From Rhodoplanes azumiensis (GTDB lineage: Bacteria; Pseudomonadota; Alphaproteobacteria; Rhizobiales; Xanthobacteraceae): a stretch of 64,000 bases of DNA. Both the position numbers and the translations under genes were made by a program. Shown here in pieces: positions 33,256 to 41,497 of the stretch. The stretch covers positions 56,894-120,893 of the forward strand of contig NZ_JBHUIW010000020.1 of NCBI RefSeq assembly GCF_042682915.1, read 5' to 3'. The notes under the pieces are model-generated. The model ran no database searches and had not been told where the DNA came from. It saw nothing but the letters and a program-made list of their open reading frames with translations. Numbering within the stretch: the stretch's first letter is position 1; the number at the start of each line of letters is the position of its first letter.

Positions 33256-34089
33256 GTGCACGCCCCGGTTCACGATAGGCTCGTCGCGCCGTTCTGCTCG
33301 GCCGATCGCCCGGACCGCAGGATCGGTCGTACCGTCCTGCGCATCCCGGTCGCCGACTCGACGAATGCGATGCTGATCGAGCTGGGGCGTGCCGGTGCGG
33401 TGGACGGAACCGTCCTGGTCGCCGACGAGCAGGTCGCCGGACGCGGCAAGGGCGAGCGCAGCTGGTTCTCGAGTCGCGACGAGAGCCTCTGCGTCTCGCT
33501 CCTGCTGCGGCGGGTGCCCGGACGTGATCTGTCCAAGACGACCCTGCTGGCGGCCGTCGCGCTGCACGACGCGGTGACGCGGCTCGGCGTGGCGGCTTCG
33601 ATCAAGTGGCCGAACGACATCCTGATCGGCGACCGCAAGGTCTGCGGCATTCTCGCCGAGGCGGCGACGACGACGGACGGCGACGTCGACTTCGTCGTCG
33701 TCGGCTTCGGCCTCAACGTCGCGATCGCCGCCGAGACGTTTCCGCCGGAGCTGCGCGGCATCGCCACCTCGCTCGCACAGGCGACCGGTCGGGCGTTCGA
33801 CTGCGCCACGGTTCTCGACGCCTGTCTCGACTCGTTCTCGACCTGGGTCGCGATCCTCGAGGATCGCGGCTTCGCGCCGATCGCCGATGCCTGGCGGCGC
33901 GGTGCCAGCACGCTGGGCCGCCGCGTCGTCGTGTCTGATTCGGCCGTGCCGCTCGCCGGCACGGCCGTCGCGCTCGCCGACGACGGCGCTCTCGTGCTGC
34001 GCGATGCCGCCGGGCACGAGCACCTCGTCCATTCCGGAGACATCAGTCACGCCCGGGCGCCGGTCGCGGCGGCCACGGTGGACCGATGA
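33256..34089 (+). CDS. Biotin--protein ligase (BPL catalytic domain, no DNA-binding domain)
   Basis: This enzyme joins biotin to the carrier-protein lysine through biotinyl-AMP. It has 277 residues with GTG start. STNAMLIELGR, DEQVAGRGKGERSWFSSRDE (biotin-AMP glycine loop, GRGKGER for the usual GRGRxGR) and SIKWPNDILIGDRKVCGILA are the core motifs; a C-terminal SH3-like domain follows. There is no N-terminal HTH, so it cannot be a BirA-type repressor. Sitting between madB and madA it is most simply a dedicated ligase for MadF (39879). Its stop lies before the true start of madA. Confidence 0.9.
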   Translation: MHAPVHDRLVAPFCSADRPDRRIGRTVLRIPVADSTNAMLIELGRAGAVDGTVLVADEQVAGRGKGERSWFSSRDESLCVSLLLRRVPGRDLSKTTLLAAVALHDAVTRLGVAASIKWPNDILIGDRKVCGILAEAATTTDGDVDFVVVGFGLNVAIAAETFPPELRGIATSLAQATGRAFDCATVLDACLDSFSTWVAILEDRGFAPIADAWRRGASTLGRRVVVSDSAVPLAGTAVALADDGALVLRDAAGHEHLVHSGDISHARAPVAAATVDR

Positions 34090-34112
34090 TCACGTCCTCA
34101 AGGGGGTTCTAC

Positions 34113-35777
34113 ATGAAAGTCGAACGTCAATGGAACACGCTGGCGCGTGACACGGCGCAGCGGATGGAAGCCGCGGCCCGCTTCATCGGGGCCGGCAAGC
34201 AGGTGAAGCCCGAGGACATCGTCCCGCTGCTCGAGGCCGTGATCCGGCCCGGCGACAAGGTCAATGTCGAGGGCAACAACCAGAAGCAGGCCGACTTCCT
34301 GGCCGAGGCGCTCTGCAAGGTCGATCCCGCGAAGATCCACGACCTGCACATGGTGCAGTCCTCGGTGCCGCTCGCCGCTCATCTGGACGTGTTCGAGAAG
34401 GGCATCGCCAAGAAGCTCGACTTCGCCTTCGGCGGCCCGCAGTCCGGCCGCGTCGCCAAGTTCATCCGCGAGGGCAAGCTCGAGCTCGGCGCGATCCACA
34501 CCTATCTCGAGCTGTTCGGCCGCTACTGCCTCGATCTGACGCCGCGCGTCTCGCTGATCTGCGCCTACGAGGCCGATCGCGAGGGCAACCTCTACACGGG
34601 CTTCAACACCGAGGACACGCCCGTCATCGTCGAGGCGACCAAGTTCCGCAAGGGCATCGTCATCGCCCAGGTGAACAAGATCGTCGACAAGCTGCCGCGC
34701 GTCGACATCCCGGCCGACTGGATCGACGCGGTCGTGCAGTCGCCGAAGCCGTTCTTCATCGAGCCGCTGTTCACCCGTGACCCGGGCCTCCTCTCCGAGC
34801 GCCACGTGCTGCTCGCGATGATGTGCTTGAAGGGCATCTACGCCGAATACGGCGTGAAGCGCATCAATCACGGCATCGGCTTCCTCACCTCGGCGATCGA
34901 GCTTCTGCTGCCGACCTACGGCGAGGAGCTGGGCCTCAAGGGCAAGGCCTGCACCGAGCTGGTCCTCAACCCCCACCCGACCATGATCCCGGCGATCGAG
35001 TCCGGCTTCATCGACACGATCTACTGCTTCGGCGGCGAGCTCGGCATGGAGGAGTACGTGCGGGCGCGCTCGGACGTGTTCTTCACCGGTCCGGACGGCT
35101 CGCTGCGCTCCAACCGCGCGCTCGCCCAGACGGCCGGCCACTACGCGCTCGACATGTTCATCGGCTCGACCCTGCAGATCGATCGCTTCGGCAACTCCTC
35201 GACCGCGACCGCCAACCGCGTCGCCGGCTTCGGCGGTGCGCCGAACATGGGTTGCGACGCCAAAGGCCGCCGCCACTCGACCGATTCGTGGATCAAGTGC
35301 GGCCGCGAGGTACCCAACATGCACGAGCTGATCGGCGACATGCCGCGCGGCAAGCGGCTCGTCGTGCAGGGCATGGAGACGTTCGGCGAGGCGCGCGCGC
35401 CGGCCTTCGTCGACAAGCTCGACGCCTGGAAGCTCGCCGAGAACGCCAAGCTCGATCTGCCGCCCGTGATGATCTACGGCGACGACGTCACCCACATCGT
35501 CACCGAGGAAGGCATCGCCTACCTCAACCGCTGCGGCAATCTCGACACCCGCATGGCGGCGATCCGCGCGGTCGCCGGCTACACCGAGATCGGCCTCGAG
35601 GCGAAGCCCGAGGAGACGCGCCGGCTGCGCGACCAGGGCATCGTCAAGACGGCCGAGGATCTCGGCATCGATCCCGACACCGCCACCCGCGATCGCCTCG
35701 CGGCCCGCAACATGCGCGAGCTCGTCGACTGGTCGGGTGGCCTCTACAACCCGCCGGCCCGTTTCCGGAACTGGTGA
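34113..35777 (+). CDS. madA: Malonate decarboxylase alpha subunit, acetyl-S-ACP:malonate ACP transferase (MadA/MdcA)
   Basis: This 554-residue subunit exchanges acetyl for malonyl on the carrier protein MadE. It is full length for MdcA/MadA (about 550). AAGGGGG lies 6 bases before the ATG at 34113, so this start is chosen over 34086. Recognisable MdcA blocks include NVEGNNQKQADFLAEALCKV near residue 55, FAFGGPQSGRVAKFIREGKL near 115, NRVAGFGGAPNMGCDAKGRR near 370, and GDDVTHIVTEEGIAYLNRC near 460. The CoA-transferase-like fold is known for the family. It begins the catalytic core madA-E-C-D. Confidence 0.95.
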   Translation: MKVERQWNTLARDTAQRMEAAARFIGAGKQVKPEDIVPLLEAVIRPGDKVNVEGNNQKQADFLAEALCKVDPAKIHDLHMVQSSVPLAAHLDVFEKGIAKKLDFAFGGPQSGRVAKFIREGKLELGAIHTYLELFGRYCLDLTPRVSLICAYEADREGNLYTGFNTEDTPVIVEATKFRKGIVIAQVNKIVDKLPRVDIPADWIDAVVQSPKPFFIEPLFTRDPGLLSERHVLLAMMCLKGIYAEYGVKRINHGIGFLTSAIELLLPTYGEELGLKGKACTELVLNPHPTMIPAIESGFIDTIYCFGGELGMEEYVRARSDVFFTGPDGSLRSNRALAQTAGHYALDMFIGSTLQIDRFGNSSTATANRVAGFGGAPNMGCDAKGRRHSTDSWIKCGREVPNMHELIGDMPRGKRLVVQGMETFGEARAPAFVDKLDAWKLAENAKLDLPPVMIYGDDVTHIVTEEGIAYLNRCGNLDTRMAAIRAVAGYTEIGLEAKPEETRRLRDQGIVKTAEDLGIDPDTATRDRLAARNMRELVDWSGGLYNPPARFRNW

Positions 35778-35793
35778 GCCACGGAGAATCACG

Positions 35794-36108
35794 ATGGCCC
35801 TCAACACTCTCGAATTCGATTGCAAGGCCGAGGCCGCCGCGGTGCGGCTCGCGGCGCCCGTGCACTACGGCGTGGTCGGCTCCGGCGACCTCGAGGTGAT
35901 CCTCGAGCCGTGCGACCTCGGCGGCGCCGTGAAGGTGAAGGTGACGACGCCGGTCGGTGGCTTCGACGCGGTGTGGCGCAAGGTCGTCCAGACCTTCGTG
36001 AACCGCGCCAAGCTCGCCGACGTCGCCATCGACATCAACGACAACAACGCCTCGCCCGCCGTCGTCTCCATGCGGCTGCAGCAGGCGCTCGCCGAGACCG
36101 CGGCGTGA
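35794..36108 (+). CDS. madE: Malonate decarboxylase acyl carrier protein (MadE/MdcC, delta subunit)
   Basis: This 104-residue carrier holds the malonyl or acetyl group on a 2'-(5''-phosphoribosyl)-3'-dephospho-CoA arm. The attachment Ser is in VVGSGDLEVILEP (Ser30), the same place as in Klebsiella MdcC. The remaining sequence (VDGFDAVWRKVVQTFVNRA-like region and IDINDNNASPAVVSMRLQQA) also fits MdcC. The start is ATG 35794; an upstream ATG at 35737 lies inside madA and is not used. The gene lies between madA and madC. Confidence 0.94.
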   Translation: MALNTLEFDCKAEAAAVRLAAPVHYGVVGSGDLEVILEPCDLGGAVKVKVTTPVGGFDAVWRKVVQTFVNRAKLADVAIDINDNNASPAVVSMRLQQALAETAA

Positions 36109-36126
36109 CGCCGGAGGAGAACTGAC

Positions 36127-37083
36127 ATGCCGAACTGGAGCAAACTGCAGACCCGTAGCTTCCTCGAGTCGAGCGCGCGCGACCGCGCGATCGGCCTCGT
36201 CGACGAGGGCACCTTCACCGAGCTCGCCGGTCCGTTCGACCGGATGTCGAGCCCGCATCTGGTCGCGCTCGGCGAAGCCGTCGAGTTCGACGACGGCGTC
36301 GTCACCGGCGTCGGCAAGATCGGGCGGCGGCCGATCTTCGTAATCTCCCAGGAAGGCCGCTTCATCGGCGGCGCCGTCGGCGAGGTCGGCGGCGCCAAGA
36401 TGGTGACGACGATCGATCTGGCGATCGCCTTCGCGGACGAGCTGAAGGCGAAGAGCCCGTCGATCGCGCCCGAGCTGCTGCCCATGGTGGTGATCTCGTT
36501 CGAGACCGGCGGCGTGCGGCTGCACGAGTCGAACGCCGGCCTGCTCGCCCATGCCGAGGTGATGGACGCCTTCCAGCGCGCCCGCGGCAAGGTGCCGGTG
36601 GTCGCGCTGATCGGCTCGCGCATCGGCTGCTTCGGAGGCATGGGCTTCGTCGCCGCCGCCACCGACGTGATCGTGATGAGCGAGTTCGGCCGCCTCGGCC
36701 TCACCGGCCCCGAGGTGATCGAGGAGGAGATGGGCAAGGACGAGTTCGACGCCTCCAACCGCGCGCTCGTCTATCGCACCACCGGCGGTCGCCACAAGTT
36801 CATCATGGGCGACTGCAACTTCCTGGTCGACGACCGCATCGCCGCGTTCCGCGCCCAGGTCGCCGAGCTCGGCAAGCTGCCGGTCGGCGAGTTCGAGCAG
36901 TTCCGCCGCATCGGCTCGGCCGCGCTGGTCGAGAAGCAGATGCGTCTGGTCGCGCTCGCCGCCGAGATGCAGCCGAAGGACGCCTACGACGTGTGGCGCC
37001 GCGCCGGCAACAACGATCCGGCCGGGCTCGGCGACGCGCCCGTCGACGACTTCCGCAAGCAGGCGCAGCGGCTCTCGGTCTGA
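36127..37083 (+). CDS. madC: Malonate decarboxylase carboxyltransferase beta subunit (MadC/MdcD)
   Basis: This 318-residue subunit of the crotonase-fold carboxyltransferase moves CO2 from malonyl-S-ACP to biotin on MadF. It has FVISQEGRFIGGAVGEVGGA (the oxyanion/Gly-rich region), FETGGVRLHESNAG and GCFGGMGFVAAATDVIVMSE with GRLGLTGPEVIE, typical of acyl-CoA/ACP carboxyltransferase subunits. The C-terminal third is helical. It is followed 34 bases later by madD, its heterodimer partner. Confidence 0.94.
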   Translation: MPNWSKLQTRSFLESSARDRAIGLVDEGTFTELAGPFDRMSSPHLVALGEAVEFDDGVVTGVGKIGRRPIFVISQEGRFIGGAVGEVGGAKMVTTIDLAIAFADELKAKSPSIAPELLPMVVISFETGGVRLHESNAGLLAHAEVMDAFQRARGKVPVVALIGSRIGCFGGMGFVAAATDVIVMSEFGRLGLTGPEVIEEEMGKDEFDASNRALVYRTTGGRHKFIMGDCNFLVDDRIAAFRAQVAELGKLPVGEFEQFRRIGSAALVEKQMRLVALAAEMQPKDAYDVWRRAGNNDPAGLGDAPVDDFRKQAQRLSV

Positions 37084-37117
37084 GCCCGCGCCGCGCAGCA
37101 GCAATCAGGAGATCACC

Positions 37118-37999
37118 ATGGACACGCTGATCGGGCAAGGCCTGGTCGCCCTCGAGATGATCGTCGATCCCGGCTCCTTCCAGCGGGACGTCGTCGGCGC
37201 CAAGCAGTTCACCGACGAGAGCTACGGCCCCGGCGCCGTGGTCGGCACCGCGAAGCTCGCCGGCGAGACCGTCACGGTCATCGCCTCCGACGCCGAAGCG
37301 TTCAACGAGAAGTTCCCGGTCGTCTATGCCGGCATCATCGGCATGGAGGAAGGGTACAAGATGGCGTCCGCCGTCTACGCCTCCATCGCGGCCGACGCCG
37401 ACAAGCCGGCCACGAAGAAGCGCCCGCTGGTGCTGGTCGTCGACACGCCCGGGAACGGTCCCGGCAAGGTCGAGGAAATCTTCGGCATGAACAAGTCGAC
37501 GGGCGCCTATCAGCTGGCGCTCGCCGAGGCCCGCCTCGCCGGCCATCCGATCGTCGCCGCCGTCGTCGGCCGTGCCATCTCGGGCGCCTTCCTGTGCCAC
37601 GGCCTGCAGGCCGATCGCATCGTCGCGCTCGACGCCAAGTTCGGCACGATGATCCACGTGATGCCGCTCACCAGCGTGTCGCGCATCATCAAGAAGGACA
37701 TCGAGGTGCTGGAGGAGCTCTCCAAGAGCAATCCGGTGTTCGCGGCCGGCCCGCAGTTCTTCTTCAAGCTCGGCGGCGTCGAGGCGCTGGTGCCGGAGAT
37801 CGCCGATCTCCGCGGTGTCGTCGTCGCGCAGGTCGCCGAGCTGCGTGCCGCCAAGGCGAAGGGCGAGGCGACCGGTCCGCAGGGCCGCGCCGCGCTCGGC
37901 GCCGCCCGCGGCGGTCGCGTCACCCGTCCGCAGGTCGCCGCCAAGATGGCGGCGGAGTTCGCGGCCGTGGCCGACACGTACCGGCCGCAGACCACCTGA
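37118..37999 (+). CDS. madD: Malonate decarboxylase carboxyltransferase gamma subunit (MadD/MdcE)
   Basis: This 293-residue partner of MadC has a similar crotonase-like fold. It contains VVDTPGNGPGKVEEIFGMNK and ALAEARLAGHPIVAAVVGRA with ISGAFLCHGLQADRIVALD, which are the oxyanion-hole blocks of MdcE. IEVLEELSKSNPVFAAG and FFKLGGVEALVPEIADLRGV continue the family sequence. The last 60 residues are Ala/Gly-rich. The next gene (38024) has its own ribosome site GGAGG. Confidence 0.93.
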   Translation: MDTLIGQGLVALEMIVDPGSFQRDVVGAKQFTDESYGPGAVVGTAKLAGETVTVIASDAEAFNEKFPVVYAGIIGMEEGYKMASAVYASIAADADKPATKKRPLVLVVDTPGNGPGKVEEIFGMNKSTGAYQLALAEARLAGHPIVAAVVGRAISGAFLCHGLQADRIVALDAKFGTMIHVMPLTSVSRIIKKDIEVLEELSKSNPVFAAGPQFFFKLGGVEALVPEIADLRGVVVAQVAELRAAKAKGEATGPQGRAALGAARGGRVTRPQVAAKMAAEFAAVADTYRPQTT

Positions 38000-38023
38000 T
38001 CCGTAGGTTCCGGAGGCCCCGTG

Positions 38024-39121
38024 ATGTCCGACCCGCTCGACGATCTGGAAGAGATGGCGAACGCCTTCGCGACGGTGCCGTCGCTTCGCGAGATGCCGCG
38101 CCGGACGCTCGCCGACAAGGGCATCGCGGGGCCGACGGCGGCCCATGTGATCGAGGAGGTCCACACGCCTCTCAATCTCGCCTACCTGACCTTCACGACC
38201 GGATCGTCGGCGTTCCAGAACATCGTCGGCGTGACGTTCAGCGAGATCGAGGAGCGCTGCGCCGTCGCGCGCCGCGTCCTCGAAACGGTCGGCGCGACGG
38301 CGGGACAGCGGATGCTGGTCACCTATCCGCCGCTCGTGAACGTGTTCTCGCGGGAGGGACTGCAGCGCGCCGGGATCGACTGGTTCTTCCTGGAGCGTTC
38401 CAGCCGCGAGGCGTTCATCGTCGCGCTCTGCCGGCACCGGCCGGCCCTCGTGCTCGGGGAGTCGTCGTTCGTCCGTGCCAGCCTGGAAGAGGCCTCCAGG
38501 CTCGGCCTTGCGGACCGGCTTCCCGAGCACCTCGTCATCATGGTCGCGGGCACGCCCCTCGACCTCGACCTGCTGCCGGTCGCCGAGCGGCGCGACTACA
38601 AGGTCCACGATCTCTACGGCTGTCAGGAGTACGGCTGGCTGACGCTCGACGGCGTGCCGCTGCGCGACGACGTCGGTCTCGTCGCCTCGCCGGCCGGCGA
38701 GGGATTTCGCGAGCTGATCGTCGGCGGCCTGCCCACCGCCGACAGCTTTCCCTATGCGGAGAGCGGCCACGTCTGCAATCCGAAAGGCCGCATCATCACC
38801 TATCGGCGCCGCCGCACGCATCCCGAATACGAGGTGCTAGTGCGCGCGACGCCGCACGCCGCCGAGACGGTGGAGCGCACCGCCCGCACCGTCCTGCGCA
38901 TCAAGGGGCGGGTCGTGAAGGTGCCGCCCGGTCTGGTCACCGGCGCCGCCGCGACCGAACTCGAGCTGGTGCCGAGCCTGCCGGCCGCCGACGGCACCGC
39001 CGCCGCACCGATCCGCATCGTCGGGCCGGTCGCGACGAAGCTGTTCGACGATCTGGTGCAGGCTCAGATCGACCTCCAGGCGACCGCCAAGACCGATCCG
39101 GTCTGGCGCAAGACGCGGTGA
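38024..39121 (+). CDS. madH: AMP-forming acyl-ligase-like protein, candidate MadH (deacetyl-ACP:acetate ligase)
   Basis: This 365-residue protein looks like a short acyl-adenylate enzyme (LuxE/phenylacetate-CoA ligase type). YLTFTTGSSAFQ (about residue 54) is the phosphate-binding loop and YGCQEYGWL (about 203) the YGxTE-like motif; FPYAESGHVCNPKGRIITYR resembles the hinge region. In Malonomonas rubra madH, in the same gene position (after madD), encodes the ligase that recharges the carrier protein with acetate at the cost of ATP. GGAGG (38012-38016) sits 7 bases before ATG 38024. The symbol is a position-based assignment. Confidence 0.75.
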   Translation: MSDPLDDLEEMANAFATVPSLREMPRRTLADKGIAGPTAAHVIEEVHTPLNLAYLTFTTGSSAFQNIVGVTFSEIEERCAVARRVLETVGATAGQRMLVTYPPLVNVFSREGLQRAGIDWFFLERSSREAFIVALCRHRPALVLGESSFVRASLEEASRLGLADRLPEHLVIMVAGTPLDLDLLPVAERRDYKVHDLYGCQEYGWLTLDGVPLRDDVGLVASPAGEGFRELIVGGLPTADSFPYAESGHVCNPKGRIITYRRRRTHPEYEVLVRATPHAAETVERTARTVLRIKGRVVKVPPGLVTGAAATELELVPSLPAADGTAAAPIRIVGPVATKLFDDLVQAQIDLQATAKTDPVWRKTR

Positions 39122-39128
39122 CGGGGCC

Positions 39129-39875
39129 ATGACCTATCCCCGCCACACTCTGGTCTTCCTCGGCCGCGCGGCGCGCGAGGATCTCGCCGAGGCGGTCGCC
39201 GCCGGCGTCCTGCCGCCGTTCCGTCGCGCCCCGCTGCCGACCTGGGCCGCCGCCGCCTTCGCCGACAACGACATTCCCGGCATCGCCTGCCGGGCCGAGG
39301 GCGACGTGCCGGCCGGCCACGTCCAGCTCGGCGTCGCCTTCCCGTTCCGTCACGACGGCTCGCGCGTGCGCGCCCGCATCACGGCGCCGCTCGCCGCCGT
39401 CGCGACGACCTTCACGCCCTACGAGGTGCTGGCCGGTCCGCGGCCTCGCACCCTGGCGGTCGGTCCGGCGCTCGACGCGCTGCTCGACGCCGCCGGCCGG
39501 CACGGCATCGCGCTCGGCGTGTTCGGCTCGACCGCGCTCCAGCTCGCCACCCGCCTCGCCTATCTCGAGACGAGCTCCGATCTCGACCTCGTCGTCAAGG
39601 CCCCCGACGAAGCGGCGCTCGCCGGCTTCGCCGCGGCCGCTTCTGCGATCGCGGAGCGGTACGCGCTGCGGCTCGACGCCGAGGTCGATCTCGCCAACGG
39701 CTTCGGCGTCAAGCTCGCCGAGCTGCTCTCGGGAACGCGCACCGTGCTGGGCCGCGGCCTGGCCGACGTGCGTCTCCTCGACCGTGACGAAGCGCTGCGG
39801 GCGCTCGGCTCCGGACCGTGTCCGGCGACGTCCCGCGCTCCGAACCCCGCACTCGAACTTCAACCAGGAGTCTGA
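39129..39875 (+). CDS. mdcG: Phosphoribosyl-dephospho-CoA transferase, MdcG-like (holo-ACP synthesis)
   Basis: This 248-residue nucleotidyltransferase attaches the phosphoribosyl-dephospho-CoA arm to the Ser of MadE, after MdcB has made the activated precursor. The nucleotidyltransferase signature GVFGSTALQLATRLAYLETS then SDLDLVVKAPDE (GS...DxD) is clear. PRHTLVFLGR, LPPFRRAPLPTWAAAAFADN and CRAEGDVPAGHVQLGVAFPF agree with MdcG. It corresponds in gene order to M. rubra madK. The C-terminal 20 residues are unconserved. Confidence 0.87.
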   Translation: MTYPRHTLVFLGRAAREDLAEAVAAGVLPPFRRAPLPTWAAAAFADNDIPGIACRAEGDVPAGHVQLGVAFPFRHDGSRVRARITAPLAAVATTFTPYEVLAGPRPRTLAVGPALDALLDAAGRHGIALGVFGSTALQLATRLAYLETSSDLDLVVKAPDEAALAGFAAAASAIAERYALRLDAEVDLANGFGVKLAELLSGTRTVLGRGLADVRLLDRDEALRALGSGPCPATSRAPNPALELQPGV

Positions 39876-39878
39876 CAC

Positions 39879-40088
39879 ATGGATCTGAAAGCCAAGATGC
39901 CGTCGAAGGTGGAGGCCGTGAAGGTGGCCGTCGGCGACACCGTCGCCAAGGGCACCGAGGTCGCCGTGATCGAGGCGATGAAGATGAAGACGCCGCTGGT
40001 GTCGCCGGTCGACGGCACCGTCAAGTCGATCAGTGTCGCGGTCGGCGATCGGCTGAAGCCGGGCGCGCTGATCATGGTGATCGAATAA
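39879..40088 (+). CDS. madF: Biotin carrier protein of malonate decarboxylase (MadF)
   Basis: This is a 69-residue biotinyl domain. The biotin site EAMKM (Lys37) sits in VAVIEAMKMKTPLVSPVDG, with a second beta hairpin VKSISVAVGDRLKPGALIMV. Only the domain is present: there is no N-terminal partner or Pro/Ala linker as in other decarboxylase carriers. It accepts CO2 from MadC/MadD and hands it to MadB. The local ligase gene (33256) probably biotinylates it. CCAGGAG precedes the ATG by 7 bases. Confidence 0.93.
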   Translation: MDLKAKMPSKVEAVKVAVGDTVAKGTEVAVIEAMKMKTPLVSPVDGTVKSISVAVGDRLKPGALIMVIE

Positions 40089-40155
40089 CAAGCGATCGGT
40101 CCGGAGCCGAGCTCCGGACCACGATCCTCGAAACGGCCATCTGGGGGTAAAGACA

Positions 40156-40575
40156 ATGGTCATCTACGGGGTAATGATACTCGGGATCTGCATGTTCCTG
40201 GGCACGGCCGTCGGCCTCGCCCTCGGCAAGCTGATCGGCATTCCGGGCGACATCGGCGGCGTGGGCTTCGCCATGCTGTTCCTGGTGTTCCTGACGAACT
40301 GGCTCAAGACCAAGGGCATGATGCCCAAGACGACCGAGCAGGGCATCCTGTTCTGGAACGCCATGTACATTCCGGTCGTCATCGCGATGGCATCGATCCA
40401 GAACGTCGTCTCCGCGATGAACGGCGGTCTCGTCGCGCTGCTCGCCGGCATCGTGTCGGTGGTGGTGCTGTTCCCGCTCATCCGCATTTTGTCCGCCATG
40501 GCGGGCGCCGCCACGTCGACGTTCGGCGACGAGGAGGGCGACGCGCCGGTCGGCGCCCAGCCCAAGAAAGCCTGA
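40156..40575 (+). CDS. madL: Malonate transporter subunit MadL
   Basis: This 139-residue inner-membrane protein has four hydrophobic segments (about 4-22, 37-50, 73-85 and 97-116). IYGVMILGICMFLGTAVGLA, LGKLIGIPGDIGGVGFAMLF and EQGILFWNAMYIPVVIAMAS are typical of MadL, which with MadM forms the Na+-dependent malonate carrier. The C-terminal tail is charged and cytoplasmic. madM starts 10 bases downstream. Confidence 0.92.
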   Translation: MVIYGVMILGICMFLGTAVGLALGKLIGIPGDIGGVGFAMLFLVFLTNWLKTKGMMPKTTEQGILFWNAMYIPVVIAMASIQNVVSAMNGGLVALLAGIVSVVVLFPLIRILSAMAGAATSTFGDEEGDAPVGAQPKKA

Positions 40576-40585
40576 GGAGCGCGTC

Positions 40586-41359
40586 ATGGACCAGTCTTAC
40601 GCCTTCCTCCTCGAGGTGACGAAGCCGCGGGCGCTCATCTTCGCCTTCGTGTTCGTCGGTGCCCTGAGCTGGCTCTGCTATCAGTTCTCGGCCAAGGTCA
40701 CGCGCGGCCGGGTGCACGGCTCCGCCATCGCCATCCTGGTCGGCCTCGCGCTGGCGCTCGTCGGCGGCCTGATGACCAAGGGCAAGAACGGCATCGCCGA
40801 CGTTCCGCTGTTCGCCGGCTTCGCCCTGATGGGCGGCGCCATGCTGCGCGACTTCTGCATCATCTCGACCGCCTACGGCGTGCGGATGGAGGAGCTCAAG
40901 AAGGCCGGTCTCGCCGGGGGCCTGTCCCTCGTCGTCGGCACCTTCGTGGCCTTCGCGGTCGGCGTCGTGATCGCCTATGCGTTCGGGTACCGTGGCACCG
41001 CGGAGCTCACCACGATCGGCGCCGGCGCCGTGACCTTCGTCGTCGGACCCGTGACGGGCAGTGCGCTCGGAGTGTCGTCGGACATCATCGCCCTGTCGAT
41101 CGCGGCCGGCGTCGTCAAATCGATCGCCGTGATGATCCTGACGCCGTTCCTGGCCAAGCCGTTCGGCCTGACGAACCCGGCGGCCGCCATGGTCTATGGC
41201 GGGCTGATGGGCACCACCAGCGGCACCGCCGCCGGCCTGGCCGCCACGGATCCCCGCCTGGTGCCTTACGGCGCCCTGACGGCCACCTTCTATACGGGTT
41301 TCGGCTGTCTGGTCTGCCCGTCGATCTGCTATATCATCATGCGGATGATCTTCGGGTGA
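40586..41359 (+). CDS. madM: Malonate transporter subunit MadM
   Basis: This 257-residue inner-membrane partner of MadL has about seven hydrophobic segments. FAFVFVGALSWLCYQFSAKV, DVPLFAGFALMGGAMLRDFC and GPVTGSALGVSSDIIALSIA are the conserved MadM parts. GAGGAG lies before the ATG. MadLM imports malonate with Na+ or H+, and the Na+ gradient would be renewed by MadB, linking transport to decarboxylation. Confidence 0.93.
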   Translation: MDQSYAFLLEVTKPRALIFAFVFVGALSWLCYQFSAKVTRGRVHGSAIAILVGLALALVGGLMTKGKNGIADVPLFAGFALMGGAMLRDFCIISTAYGVRMEELKKAGLAGGLSLVVGTFVAFAVGVVIAYAFGYRGTAELTTIGAGAVTFVVGPVTGSALGVSSDIIALSIAAGVVKSIAVMILTPFLAKPFGLTNPAAAMVYGGLMGTTSGTAAGLAATDPRLVPYGALTATFYTGFGCLVCPSICYIIMRMIFG

Positions 41360-41437
41360 TCCGCCAATCAGCTGTGCCGACGCCCGCCGGCACGTTCGGA
41401 TAGCGTAGCGGATCGAAAATCCGTAAGAACCCGTCGG

Positions 41438-41469
41438 CGGCCGGGGGATCGACCCCCGTATCCCGGCCG
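41438..41469 (+). other. GC-rich hairpin between madM and bioB
   Basis: CGGCCGGG (41438-41445) pairs perfectly with CCCGGCCG (41462-41469), or GGGGG with CCCCC inside as an alternative. No T-run follows. A smaller CGGAT/ATCCG hairpin lies just upstream. They may stop part of the transcription out of the mad genes or regulate bioB. Confidence 0.4.
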
Positions 41470-41497
41470 TCGACACGACAAAATCAGGTCTCGCCCC

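Noticed and set aside
31408..34050. Long minus-strand frame of 880 codons over the mad genes
   Set aside because: Antisense shadow of madB and the biotin ligase, with charged low-complexity sequence.
34098..35825. Minus-strand frame opposite madA
   Set aside because: Shadow of madA; composition is that of reverse-strand codons.
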